A DNA stretch of 64,000 nucleotides from Enterobacter pseudoroggenkampii (GTDB lineage Bacteria; Pseudomonadota; Gammaproteobacteria; Enterobacterales; Enterobacteriaceae). Each line of letters opens with the position of its first letter. The stretch's first letter is position 1. Positions 25,601 to 34,071 of this stretch are shown piece after piece. The DNA lies in the NCBI RefSeq assembly GCF_026420145.1, contig NZ_JAPMLV010000001.1, forward strand, positions 1,922,001 through 1,986,000, written 5' to 3'. A model generated the notes under the pieces. That model was not told the DNA's origin. It worked only from the letters and a program-made list of their open reading frames with translations, and searched no databases. Made by a program: the position numbers and the translations under genes.

Positions 25601-27889
25601 ATGAACAAGAAAAGACGCTCGGTGCCAGGCATCAGACACTATGACGGCCCTGCCGGCGGCTGGGGGGCACTAAAAGCGACGGCCATCGCGGTACGTACCC
25701 AAATGGATACCCTTGACGCTCCCGCGACGCTGCTGCGCACCAACCAGCCTGATGGCTTCGACTGCCCGGGCTGCGCGTGGCCTGATAAAGAACACAAATC
25801 GACGTTCCAGTTCTGCGAGAACGGCGCCAAAGCGGTGACCTGGGAAGCGACCAGCAAACGTGTCACCCCCGCGTTTCTGGCTGAAAACAGCGTCTCCTCG
25901 CTGCTGGCAAAATCGGACTTTGAGCTGGAAGGCTACGGTCGACTGACGCACCCACTGCGCTATGATCGGGCGAGCGACACCTTCCGCCCCGTCGACTGGG
26001 ACGAGGCGTTTCAACGCATCGGCGAAGTATTGCGCGGGCTCGAGCCGGATCAGGTCGAGTTCTATACCTCAGGACGCGCCTCTAACGAAGCGGCGTATCT
26101 GTTCCAGCTGTTTGCTCGCGAATACGGCACCAACAACTTCCCCGACTGCTCGAATATGTGTCACGAGGCCACCAGCGTCGGTTTACCGCGTTCAATTGGC
26201 ATCGGAAAAGGCACCGTTTCGCTGGACGACTTCGATAAGACCGAGCTGGTGCTCTCCATCGGCCACAACCCCGGCACCAACCATCCGCGAATGATGGGGA
26301 CCCTCCACGAGCTGGCCCGCCGGAACGTGCCGATTATCGTCTTTAACCCGCTGCGCGAACGTGCCCTGGAACGTTTCGCCGACCCGCAAAGCGTGATTGA
26401 AATGGCAACCTACAGCTCCACAGATATCGCTTCGACCTATTTCCAGGTGAAGGCCGGGGGCGATGCCGCCGCGCTGAAAGGCATTGCCAAACACCTGCTG
26501 GAAATGGAGGCCGAACGCGGTGACGTGCTGGACCACGCATTTATTGCCGAACACACCCAGGGCATTGAGGCGTTCGCCGCCGATATCGCGCAAACCCGCT
26601 GGGACGACATCGAACGCGAGTCGGGTCTGAGCCAGGCGGCGCTCAAAAAGGTCGCCGAAGCCTATGCAAAATCGAAGGCCACCATCATTACCTACGGGAT
26701 GGGGATTACGCAGCACAATAAAGGGACGGCCAACGTCCGCCTGATTGCCGACGTGCTGCTGCTGCGGGGGAATATCGGGAAACCTGGCGCGGGAATATGC
26801 CCGCTGCGCGGCCACTCAAACGTGCAGGGGAACCGTACCGTCGGGATCAGCGAGAAACCCACACCGGCATTCCTTAATCGCCTGAAGGACGTGTTCGGCT
26901 TTGAGCCACCGTCGCACCACGGACACGACGCGGTGCAGGCCACGCAGGCGATGATCGACGGCCGCGCGAAAGCGCTCATCTGCCTCGGCGGCAATTTTGC
27001 CGTCGCGATGCCCGATCACGAGCGGGGTTTTCCGGCGATGGGTAACCTGGATTTGAGCGTGCACGTCGGCACCAAGCTCAACCGTACCCATCTGCTGGTG
27101 GGCAAAGAGACCTTTATTTTCCCGTGTCTTGGCCGTACCGAGCTGGATGTTCAGGCCACCGGCCGCCAGTCCATTACCGTCGAAGACTCCATGTCGATGG
27201 TGCATGCTTCATCCGGCAAGCTGAAGCCTGCATCGCCGTTGCTTCGGTCAGAACCCGCTATCGTCGCGGGCATGGCGAAAGCCACCCTGCCGGATACCCG
27301 CGTGGACTGGATGACGCTGGTTGAGGATTACGACCGGATCCGCGAACTGATCGAGCAGACGATTCCGGGGTTTGAGAACTATAACGCGCGGATCCGCGTT
27401 CCCGGTGGTTTCCGTATGCCGCTGCCACCGACGCAACGTATCTGGCCAACGGCGACGGGAAAAGCGATGTTCTCGGTGTTCGACGGGGTTCACGAGAACG
27501 CCAGCGGTGAAGGTGAGCATGTTCTGCGCCTGATCACGCTGCGCAGCCACGACCAGTACAACACCACCATTTACGCCCTGGACGACCGCTACCGTGGCGT
27601 ATTTGGCCGTCGCGACGTGCTGTTTATGAACGAAGACGATATGGCGCAGTCAGGGCTGGAACACGGCGACCGCGTGGATATCGAAACCGCCCTGCCCGGC
27701 AGCGCTCAGCGTCTGAAAGACATTACCGTGGTGGCGTACAACATCGCGCCGGGGACCGTCGGCGCCTATTATCCGGAAGCCAACGTGCTGGTACCGCTTG
27801 ATTATCTGGATAAGGACAGCGGTACGCCGTCGTATAAATCCGTTCCGGTTCGCATCACCCTGCGCTCAAAAGAGATCCGCATGCTGTAA
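25601..27889 (+). CDS. FdhF/YdeP-family molybdopterin oxidoreductase
   Basis: A 762-residue molybdopterin-guanine-dinucleotide enzyme of the YdeP/FdhF-like group. Signatures are QPDGFDCPGCAWPD near the N-terminus, SNMCHEATS (Cys at the position of the formate dehydrogenase selenocysteine), GHNPGTNHPRMM, and a C-terminal dinucleotide-binding domain (LRSHDQYNTTIYALDDRYRG). The classical four-cysteine [4Fe-4S] motif of FdhF is reduced to CPGC. No in-frame TGA occurs. There is no Tat signal, so it is cytoplasmic. The ATG at 25601 has AGGAG five bases upstream; a GTG two codons earlier is less likely. E. coli YdeP is linked to acid resistance; the substrate is unknown. A LysR gene follows after 22 bp. 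Confidence 0.88.
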   Translation: MNKKRRSVPGIRHYDGPAGGWGALKATAIAVRTQMDTLDAPATLLRTNQPDGFDCPGCAWPDKEHKSTFQFCENGAKAVTWEATSKRVTPAFLAENSVSSLLAKSDFELEGYGRLTHPLRYDRASDTFRPVDWDEAFQRIGEVLRGLEPDQVEFYTSGRASNEAAYLFQLFAREYGTNNFPDCSNMCHEATSVGLPRSIGIGKGTVSLDDFDKTELVLSIGHNPGTNHPRMMGTLHELARRNVPIIVFNPLRERALERFADPQSVIEMATYSSTDIASTYFQVKAGGDAAALKGIAKHLLEMEAERGDVLDHAFIAEHTQGIEAFAADIAQTRWDDIERESGLSQAALKKVAEAYAKSKATIITYGMGITQHNKGTANVRLIADVLLLRGNIGKPGAGICPLRGHSNVQGNRTVGISEKPTPAFLNRLKDVFGFEPPSHHGHDAVQATQAMIDGRAKALICLGGNFAVAMPDHERGFPAMGNLDLSVHVGTKLNRTHLLVGKETFIFPCLGRTELDVQATGRQSITVEDSMSMVHASSGKLKPASPLLRSEPAIVAGMAKATLPDTRVDWMTLVEDYDRIRELIEQTIPGFENYNARIRVPGGFRMPLPPTQRIWPTATGKAMFSVFDGVHENASGEGEHVLRLITLRSHDQYNTTIYALDDRYRGVFGRRDVLFMNEDDMAQSGLEHGDRVDIETALPGSAQRLKDITVVAYNIAPGTVGAYYPEANVLVPLDYLDKDSGTPSYKSVPVRITLRSKEIRML

Positions 27890-27911
27890 GGCTGTTCGCG
27901 CAGAGAAAAAG

Positions 27912-28808
27912 ATGGATATTAAACAGTTAAAATATTTAATCGCGCTCGACGAGACCCGCCATTTTGGCAAGGCTGCCTCGCAGTGCAACATTACCCAGCC
28001 GACTCTCTCCATGCGCATCCGCAGCCTGGAGGAGGAGCTCGGGCTGGTATTGATTGTGCGCGGGCAGCGCTTTGAAGGGTTTACGCCGGAGGGTGAACGC
28101 ATCCTCGCGTGGGCCCGCGCGCTGCTGGCCGCGCACGACGGGCTACAGGCGGAAGCCGCGCTGTGCAATGGCCAGGTGGTGGGTGAACTCCGTCTGGGGA
28201 TGGTGCCGCTGGCGAGCGTGGATCCGATGATTTTTATTCGCCATTTGACGCAAAAATACCCGGAGCTGACCTACAGCCTCTATTCTATGTCCTCCGCGCA
28301 GATTGCCGACGGCGTCAGTCGCAATCAGCTTGAGCTGGGAATTTGCTACCTCAACAGCATCGACACCAGCCTGTTTGACATTATCCAGCTTCCCAAAACG
28401 AAGATGGGCCTGCTGCACGACGTCCGTCATTTCCAGCTCGGCCAGGAGACATTGACCTGGCGCGATCTGACGGATTTTCCGCTGGGGTTCCTGACCAAAG
28501 GGATGCACTACCGGGCGCATATGGAGGCCGGCTTTAAGTCTGTCGGCATTGAACCGACGGCCGTTTTCGAGAGCGACTCGACGTTCCAGATCATTCAGGC
28601 GGTTCAGAGCGGCGTATGCTGCGCCGTCATGCCGCTGAACAACGGGCTGGAAGCACTGAACAGCCATTTCAGGATTGTCCCCATCGCTGACGCGAACATT
28701 GAGGCCCCTGTCGGCCTGATTATGCGCAGGCAAAAGCCTATCTCCTCCCTGGCGCTGCGCTGTTTTACCGACGCGCAGGAGATTTATCACGCGGACAATG
28801 AGGCGTAG
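27912..28808 (+). CDS. LysR-family transcriptional regulator
   Basis: A 298-residue LysR regulator. The N-terminal winged HTH (MDIKQLKYLIALDETRHFGK, CNITQPTLSMRIRSLEEELG) is followed by a periplasmic-binding-protein-like effector domain. The HTH resembles those of the OxyR/CynR-like group, but no ligand can be assigned. It starts 22 bp after the molybdopterin oxidoreductase gene in the same direction, so the two are probably co-transcribed and it may control that gene. Its 3' end overlaps the convergent PhnD-like gene by 22 bp. Confidence 0.9.
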   Translation: MDIKQLKYLIALDETRHFGKAASQCNITQPTLSMRIRSLEEELGLVLIVRGQRFEGFTPEGERILAWARALLAAHDGLQAEAALCNGQVVGELRLGMVPLASVDPMIFIRHLTQKYPELTYSLYSMSSAQIADGVSRNQLELGICYLNSIDTSLFDIIQLPKTKMGLLHDVRHFQLGQETLTWRDLTDFPLGFLTKGMHYRAHMEAGFKSVGIEPTAVFESDSTFQIIQAVQSGVCCAVMPLNNGLEALNSHFRIVPIADANIEAPVGLIMRRQKPISSLALRCFTDAQEIYHADNEA

Positions 28809-29545
28809 GCCTCGCGCGTCACCACGCTAAAACCGCCGATCAGCACTGCGTCACAAATCGCCTGATGTTCCGGTGAACTGACCAGCGCATGGAGCGCATC
28901 GCGAATGGCGTTTAGCGTTTCAGGTGAGGTGTTATGCGAAGCGATCAGCGGCAGTCCCGGCGTCAGCGGGGTATGGTCAATGATCGCCAGCCCCGCAAGC
29001 CGTTCCGGCTCATGGCGCTGCAGCAGTGCCCAGGTTACGCAGTCGATGGCCGCGATATCCCCTGCCCCGCGTTTCACATCAATCAGCGACTGGCGATGGC
29101 TGCCGCTAAAGGACGTTTGCGCGAAAAATGGACCGCCACTCAACAGGGGAGCCACTTTTTTTCGCAGCGCATTGTAGCCAGACTGGGAATCCGCAGAGTT
29201 ACAGACCGCCCGTCGTCCGCGAAACTCCGCCAGCGTCAGGTGCCGATCCTCCTCGCGCACCGCCAGAAAGCTGCGGTACTGGATCCCTTCGCAGCCCGGT
29301 GCCGTGTAGTGAAAACAGCCGACCACCTGCACGTCCGGGAGCTGCGTGACCAGCGGGTAACCACAGGTCTGGCTAAGGATAAGCCCGGGCTGTTGCCAGT
29401 GCGTGAGCAGATCGGACTCCGGCCAGTCGGGGACATCATCGACGGGCACACCGCGTGCAGCCAGCAATCCCTTAACCGCCAGCCAGAGCGCGCGCGTGTC
29501 GGCGCGATCCACCGCATACATGGGAAACGCCAGCAGATTACTCAT
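28787..29545 (-). CDS. Cytoplasmic PhnD/transferrin-like binding protein
   Basis: A 252-residue protein of the phosphate/phosphonate ABC transporter substrate-binding (PhnD-like, periplasmic-binding type 2) superfamily. Motifs are LSQTCGYPL, YRSFLAVREED, CNSADSQSGYNALR and SGSHRQSLIDVKRGAGDIAAID. There is no signal peptide and no ABC transporter gene nearby, so transport is doubtful; a cytoplasmic binding or enzyme role is possible. The ATG at 29545 with GGGAGAAGGGT before it lies inside the last codons of the desaturase gene (8-bp overlap), so the two are translationally coupled. The frame extending to 29620 is embedded in the desaturase gene and was rejected. Confidence 0.82.
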   Translation of the reverse strand: MSNLLAFPMYAVDRADTRALWLAVKGLLAARGVPVDDVPDWPESDLLTHWQQPGLILSQTCGYPLVTQLPDVQVVGCFHYTAPGCEGIQYRSFLAVREEDRHLTLAEFRGRRAVCNSADSQSGYNALRKKVAPLLSGGPFFAQTSFSGSHRQSLIDVKRGAGDIAAIDCVTWALLQRHEPERLAGLAIIDHTPLTPGLPLIASHNTSPETLNAIRDALHALVSSPEHQAICDAVLIGGFSVVTREAYASLSA

Positions 29546-30509
29546 ACCCTTCTCCCTGTTGCTTTCCGGGGTGAACGGTGACGTCGACGGGACTGAACCA
29601 GAACCGGCGCAGCCATTCACCGTAGCCCCTGACGAGAAAACCGCGGTTTCGCTGCTGGTACGCCTCCCGGTTTTTCTGGTAGATCGTCTTCAGCCCGTAC
29701 CAGGGAACGCCCGGCAGATCGTGATGTACTGAATGGTAGTTGAGATTCAAAAACAGCACCCGCCAGAACAGTCCGGCCTCGTTAATGACGGAGCGCGCCA
29801 GCGGATCGTCCGCCGCACGATGTTCGAAAAACGATCGCACCTTGGTCAGCGCGAGCGCGGGATAACTGACCGCAAGCACGAACCAGACGGGTGAAAAACC
29901 GATATGCGTCATCCAGACGAAGAGTACCGCCAGCAGCGTGATGTGAACCAGCCACATCGTCATCGCCCTCAGGTGAAGATGGCGAAACGCCGCCGCGGCG
30001 CTGCCCAGCGTCTGGACGATATCCAGCAGCGGCGCCAGCAGAAGCCGCCCGGCAAAGGTATTCCGGGCCCGGATCAGGCGCTTCTGCCTGGGGGAAAAGC
30101 GCCCCCAACTCTCGTCGGTAAAATAGTACGACTCCGGGTCATCCACCGGATGGGTCAGGCTATGGTGCCGATGATGGGCCAGATGGGAGTCCCGGTACAG
30201 GCCGTACGGATACCAGACCGCCAGCGGGAGCGTGCCAAACAGCTGGTTAAGCCAGGCAAAACGCGTGGGGTGTCCGTGGATCAGCTCATGCTGCAGGGAC
30301 ATGTACCAGGCGCTAAACCAGACGAGCAGCAGCGTGGCGGGCAGCAGGCCGAGCGTTTGCCAGAACGTCAGCGTGCCAAACCAGCCTGCATAAACAGTGA
30401 TAATCAATAGCCAGGTGGGCAGTTCGCTTCGCCATATAAAACCCGATGCAAGATGGCGGATTTGTTCGCGTTGTTGCGGATGTAAATAGAGGGAGCTTCG
30501 TTGACTCAT
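29538..30509 (-). CDS. Membrane fatty acid desaturase family protein
   Basis: A 323-residue membrane di-iron enzyme of the fatty acid desaturase/hydroxylase superfamily. The three histidine boxes are present: HELIHGH (about 74-80), HLAHHRHH (about 109-116) and HSVHH (about 256-260); a further FFEHR motif precedes the last box. Hydrophobic segments near residues 32-70 and 185-220 fit two membrane hairpins. The substrate cannot be read from the sequence; the family also includes carotenoid ketolases and alkane hydroxylases. Enterobacteria normally make unsaturated fatty acids anaerobically through FabA/FabB, so this is an accessory gene. It is coupled to the PhnD-like gene downstream. Confidence 0.88.
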   Translation of the reverse strand: MSQRSSLYLHPQQREQIRHLASGFIWRSELPTWLLIITVYAGWFGTLTFWQTLGLLPATLLLVWFSAWYMSLQHELIHGHPTRFAWLNQLFGTLPLAVWYPYGLYRDSHLAHHRHHSLTHPVDDPESYYFTDESWGRFSPRQKRLIRARNTFAGRLLLAPLLDIVQTLGSAAAAFRHLHLRAMTMWLVHITLLAVLFVWMTHIGFSPVWFVLAVSYPALALTKVRSFFEHRAADDPLARSVINEAGLFWRVLFLNLNYHSVHHDLPGVPWYGLKTIYQKNREAYQQRNRGFLVRGYGEWLRRFWFSPVDVTVHPGKQQGEGYE

Positions 30510-30658
30510 TCCTTCGGACGCCGTTTCGCCAGAGACAGTGCCCAGACGATCGGGGATAACGCCGGAAATAACAAAGAACTTAAATCGCTTTGCTTTGCCA
30601 GAAACGTGGGGCGCACGCGTTGCTTGACTTATTCTGTGATAAAGGTACTTTTCAGGAC

Positions 30659-31639
30659 ATGAAGAAGATCCTGATTATCGTTCCCGACGGCGGCATGCTG
30701 TTTGAAGCCGCCGGTATCGCCGACATTCTGATGCAGGCCAACCGGCTGCACCCGGAAGGGCTTGCGCAGCCCCGCTACCGGATTATCATCGCCACCACGC
30801 AGCCTCACCAGGTGATCCACGGCCAGTCCGGCCTGAACCTGCTGGCGGACTATCGTCTGCCGGAGCTGGATCCGCGTGAACCGCTGGATACCATTATCAT
30901 TACCGGACGCGGCATGAACGAGCTGGAGAGCACGGCGGTGGTGGACTGGCTGCATCTCGCTGCGCCGCATGCCCGGCGGGTAGCCTCTATCTGCGGCGGC
31001 GCGATGCTGCTGGCCCAGACCGGCTTGCTGGACGGTCGTCGCGCCACCACCCACTGGCGGCTGCTGGAGACGATGCAAACCCAGTATCCGGCTATCCACG
31101 TCGAAGGCGGTCCGCTGTATATTCAGGACGGCCCCATCTGGACCTCCGGCGGCGTAAGCTCCGGGTTCGATCTGACCCTGGCGCTGGTGGAGGACGACTA
31201 CGGATTTACCCTCGCCCGCGACGTGGCGCAGGATATGGTGATGTATCTGCGTCGTCCCGGCGGCCAGCTGCAGTTCAGTCGTTACAGCCTGCAGCCGCCT
31301 GGCGCGTCGGGCCCGATAAGCGAACTGCAAACCTGGATCCTGCAGAACCTCACCGCCGATCTGTGCGTGGAAAATCTGGCCGAGAAAGCGGCGATGAGCC
31401 CGCGTAATTTCACCCGCGTATTTACCCGCGACGCGGGCGTCTCTCCGGCCCGCTACGTGACCGAAGCGCGTCTGGCCGCCGCCCGCCAGCTGCTTGAGCA
31501 GACCCGCGATCCCCTTGAGCGCGTTGCTGAGCAAAGCGGGTTTGGCACCAGCATTAATTTGCGCCGCATCTTTGAGAAACAGCTTCACCTTACCCCCGGC
31601 GAGTACCGCCAGCGATTCCACTGCCGCAAGATGGCGTAA
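30659..31639 (+). CDS. GlxA-family (DJ-1/PfpI + AraC HTH) transcriptional regulator
   Basis: A 326-residue regulator with an N-terminal DJ-1/PfpI-like domain and a C-terminal AraC-type double HTH. The nucleophile-elbow region (SICGGAMLLAQTGLLDGRRA followed by TTHW) retains a cysteine. The HTH lies at about 225-322 (LAEKAAMSPRNFTRVFTRDA, then GVSPARYVTEARLAAA). The ATG at 30659 begins MKKILIIVPDGG; AGGA is very close to it and AAAGG is 13 bases away, so expression may be modest. It is 78 bp upstream of a GAPDH-like gene in the same direction and may control it. The divergent neighbour is the desaturase gene. Confidence 0.9.
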   Translation: MKKILIIVPDGGMLFEAAGIADILMQANRLHPEGLAQPRYRIIIATTQPHQVIHGQSGLNLLADYRLPELDPREPLDTIIITGRGMNELESTAVVDWLHLAAPHARRVASICGGAMLLAQTGLLDGRRATTHWRLLETMQTQYPAIHVEGGPLYIQDGPIWTSGGVSSGFDLTLALVEDDYGFTLARDVAQDMVMYLRRPGGQLQFSRYSLQPPGASGPISELQTWILQNLTADLCVENLAEKAAMSPRNFTRVFTRDAGVSPARYVTEARLAAARQLLEQTRDPLERVAEQSGFGTSINLRRIFEKQLHLTPGEYRQRFHCRKMA

Positions 31640-31717
31640 TCTGATCCTTTTTTGTCGTTTACGCCAACCAGCCCGACGCCTACAGTGACTCCAGACAACA
31701 GAGATAAGGAGTGCACC

Positions 31718-32728
31718 ATGGTTAAGGTCGGTATTAACGGTTTCGGCCGTATCGGACGTAATTTCCTGCACGCGGCGCTGGGTAACCCGGATCTGCAGAT
31801 TGTGGCCATTAACGATCTGACGGACAGTAAAACCCTCGCCCACCTGCTGAAACATGATTCCCTTCTGGGCAAGCTGCCCGCACCCGTTGAAGCGGCTGAC
31901 GGCGCGCTGCAGGTAGACGGGCAGCGGATCACGGTGTTTAGCGAACGCGATCCGGCGAATATTCCGTGGCGTGATGTCGGCGCCGACGTGGTGATTGAGG
32001 CCACGGGCTTCTTTACCGAGCGGGAGAAAGCGGCGGTACATATCACCCACGGTGGGGCTAAGCGCGTCATCATTTCCGCCCCCGGGAAGAACGACGACCT
32101 GACGATTGTGATGGGCGTTAACCATGACCAGTACGATCCCGCCCGGCACACAGTGGTGAGCAACGGGAGTTGCACCACCAACGGTCTGGCACCGGCCGCG
32201 CAGGTGCTGCACCAGCAGTTCGGGATTGAGCATGGCCTGATGAACACGACGCACGCCTACACCAACAGTCAGGCGCTGCACGATCAGCCGGAGAAAGATC
32301 TGCGTGGCGCACGCGCGGCGGCGCTGTCGATTGTGCCCTACTCCAGCGGCGCGGCGAAAGCGCTGGGGAAAGTCATCCCCTCCCTGGACGGCAAGCTGAC
32401 CGGGTATTCCCTGCGTGTGCCGGTGCCGGTGGTGTCGATTGTGGATTTAACCGTGACGCTGAGCCGCAACGTGACCGCCGAAGAGGTGAATGACGCGTTC
32501 CGCAACGCGGCCGCCAGCGGGCCCCTGAAAGGCATTCTGGGGTATAGCGATGAGCCGCTGGTCTCCAGCGATTACCAGGGCGACCCGCGATCGTCGATTA
32601 TCGACGGGCTTTCCACGCTGGTCATCGGCGGGAACATGGTGAAGATCCTGGCGTGGTATGACAATGAGTGGGGCTTCTCCAACCGCCTGGTGGATCTGGC
32701 GGTGCTGATGGATAAGAAAGGGCTGTAA
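31718..32728 (+). CDS. Second glyceraldehyde-3-phosphate dehydrogenase (GapB-like)
   Basis: Type I GAPDH of 336 residues. The NAD(P)-binding loop NGFGRIGRNF and INDLTD are followed by the catalytic cysteine in SNGSCTTNGLAP and the C-terminal WYDNEWGFSNRLVDLAVL. The usual second cysteine (SCTTNC) is a glycine. It looks closer to Bacillus GapB/chloroplast-type enzymes (KTLAHLLKHDS, EWGFSNRLVDL) than to enterobacterial GapA. It could therefore act in gluconeogenesis or on a related aldehyde phosphate; this is inference. AAGGAG lies six bases upstream of the ATG. It is next to a GlxA-type regulator and far from central glycolytic genes. A REP palindrome follows. Confidence 0.9.
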   Translation: MVKVGINGFGRIGRNFLHAALGNPDLQIVAINDLTDSKTLAHLLKHDSLLGKLPAPVEAADGALQVDGQRITVFSERDPANIPWRDVGADVVIEATGFFTEREKAAVHITHGGAKRVIISAPGKNDDLTIVMGVNHDQYDPARHTVVSNGSCTTNGLAPAAQVLHQQFGIEHGLMNTTHAYTNSQALHDQPEKDLRGARAAALSIVPYSSGAAKALGKVIPSLDGKLTGYSLRVPVPVVSIVDLTVTLSRNVTAEEVNDAFRNAAASGPLKGILGYSDEPLVSSDYQGDPRSSIIDGLSTLVIGGNMVKILAWYDNEWGFSNRLVDLAVLMDKKGL

Positions 32729-32734
32729 GCCTGA

Positions 32735-32763
32735 GGCCGGGTGGCGCTAACGCTCACCCGGCC
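32735..32763. repeat. REP palindrome between GAPDH-like gene and exporter
   Basis: GGCCGGGTG and CACCCGGCC form a stem around gcgctaacgct, the enterobacterial REP pattern. It lies between two convergent genes and can act as a bidirectional mRNA 3' barrier. Confidence 0.75.
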
Positions 32764-32768
32764 AAAAA

Positions 32769-33956
32769 TCATTCCGCTTTCACTTTCACACCCATAAACA
32801 CAATCACCATCGCCATCACCAGCAGGAAACCGCTTCCCGCGAATACACCGCTGGCGCCGTTGAGGTCAAATACTGCCCCGCCTCCGGCCGCACCGGCGCT
32901 TATCGCCAGCTGGATTGAGGCCACCAACAGCCCCCCTGCACTTTCGGCTTCATCCGGGACAGTGGTGGCAAGCCAGGTTGACCAGCCCACCGGAACCAGG
33001 CCAAATGCAAAGCCCCACAGCGCGACCAGCAGCCCGTCCAGCATGGCCAGATGACCAAAGGCGACCATCATGAGCGCGAGTACGCCCATCGCAAACGGCA
33101 CCAGCGCCAGCGTCAGGCGCAGATTGCGTGCCAGCAGATGCCCGGCAACGGAGGTGCCCACAAAGTTGGCGATACCAAAGCCCAGCAGGATCAGTGATAT
33201 GGTCTCCACGCTCGCTTGCCCCACCGTTTCCAGGAACGGACGCAGATAGGTAAAGAAGGCGAAATGGCCGCTGAAGATCAGAATGGTCGCCAGCATGCCG
33301 CCGATCATCCCCGGACGACGCAGCACGCGGAACAGCGTACTCAGGCTGCCGCTGCTCTCAGGCTTCATGGACGGCAGGACCCAGAGCTGCCACAGCAGCG
33401 CCAGCATGCTCGGCAGAATGCAGAGGATAAACACGTTACGCCAGCCGATCAGGCTGCCCAGATAGCTGCCGAGCGGCGCCGCGACTACCGTGGCAATCGA
33501 TACGCTGGAGAAGATCACCGCCAGCGCCTTCGGCACTTTATCCGCCGGGACCAGACGCATCGTCGTGGCCGTCGACATTGCCCAGAATCCCCCGATGGCT
33601 ACCCCCAGCAGCAGGCGCCCCATCAGCAGGACGTGCAGGTTGGGCGCAAAGGCCACCAGCAGGCTGGAGATAATTTGCAGCACCGAGAAAAACATCAGCA
33701 CCCAGCGGCGGTCGATACTTTTGGTTGCCGGGGTGATCAGCAGCCCGGTGACCAGCGCCACCAGCGCGGTGGCAGTGACGGCCTGTCCGGCCATCCCCTC
33801 GGTCACGCCCAGGCTCGCGGCCATTGGCGTTAACAAACTGGCCGGCAGAAATTCTGCCGTAATCAAACCAAATACCCCCAGCCCCAGTGAATAAACGGCC
33901 CGCCAGGCGGGTTTTGCAGGCGCTACCGCCTCGCTCGCCGCGACACATGAACTCAT
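32769..33956 (-). CDS. MFS exporter, NepI-like
   Basis: Drug:H+ antiporter-1 type major facilitator, 395 residues, about 12 membrane helices. Many blocks match the E. coli purine ribonucleoside exporter NepI: ITAEFLPASLLTPMA, GGFWAMSTATTMRLVP, VPKALAVIFSSVSIATVVAA followed by PLGS, and LVPVGWSTWL. It could export nucleosides or a similar small polar compound; substrate is not proven. The ATG at 33956 has GGGAG eight bases upstream; the frame open to 34043 is in the promoter region. It is divergent from an AraC regulator gene, the usual layout for a regulated exporter. Confidence 0.9.
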   Translation of the reverse strand: MSSCVAASEAVAPAKPAWRAVYSLGLGVFGLITAEFLPASLLTPMAASLGVTEGMAGQAVTATALVALVTGLLITPATKSIDRRWVLMFFSVLQIISSLLVAFAPNLHVLLMGRLLLGVAIGGFWAMSTATTMRLVPADKVPKALAVIFSSVSIATVVAAPLGSYLGSLIGWRNVFILCILPSMLALLWQLWVLPSMKPESSGSLSTLFRVLRRPGMIGGMLATILIFSGHFAFFTYLRPFLETVGQASVETISLILLGFGIANFVGTSVAGHLLARNLRLTLALVPFAMGVLALMMVAFGHLAMLDGLLVALWGFAFGLVPVGWSTWLATTVPDEAESAGGLLVASIQLAISAGAAGGGAVFDLNGASGVFAGSGFLLVMAMVIVFMGVKVKAE

Positions 33957-34071
33957 CTGTTGATCTCCCGTTATAAAAATGTGACTACAGTCGCAAAAGA
34001 ATAGAAGGTTCACCCTGGACGATCTATGACATATAATCTCCACTTATTGATTATTCGTCCGGAGTTGTGCC
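33957..34071. promoter_or_regulatory. Divergent promoter region with imperfect palindrome
   Basis: The 115 bp between the exporter and AraC genes should hold both promoters. An imperfect palindrome TGTGACTACAGTCGCA at 33980-33995 (six of seven arm pairs) lies 24-39 bp upstream of the exporter start. It may be an operator for the neighbouring regulator or for another factor. Confidence 0.4.

Noticed and set aside
25601..27889. Possible selenocysteine codon in the formate dehydrogenase-like gene
   Set aside because: The frame has no internal TGA; the position has a normal Cys codon in SNMCHEATS.
30629..32281. 550-codon minus-strand ORF across the GlxA regulator and GAPDH-like genes
   Set aside because: It spans two well-supported genes on the other strand and is a high-GC shadow frame without recognisable domains.
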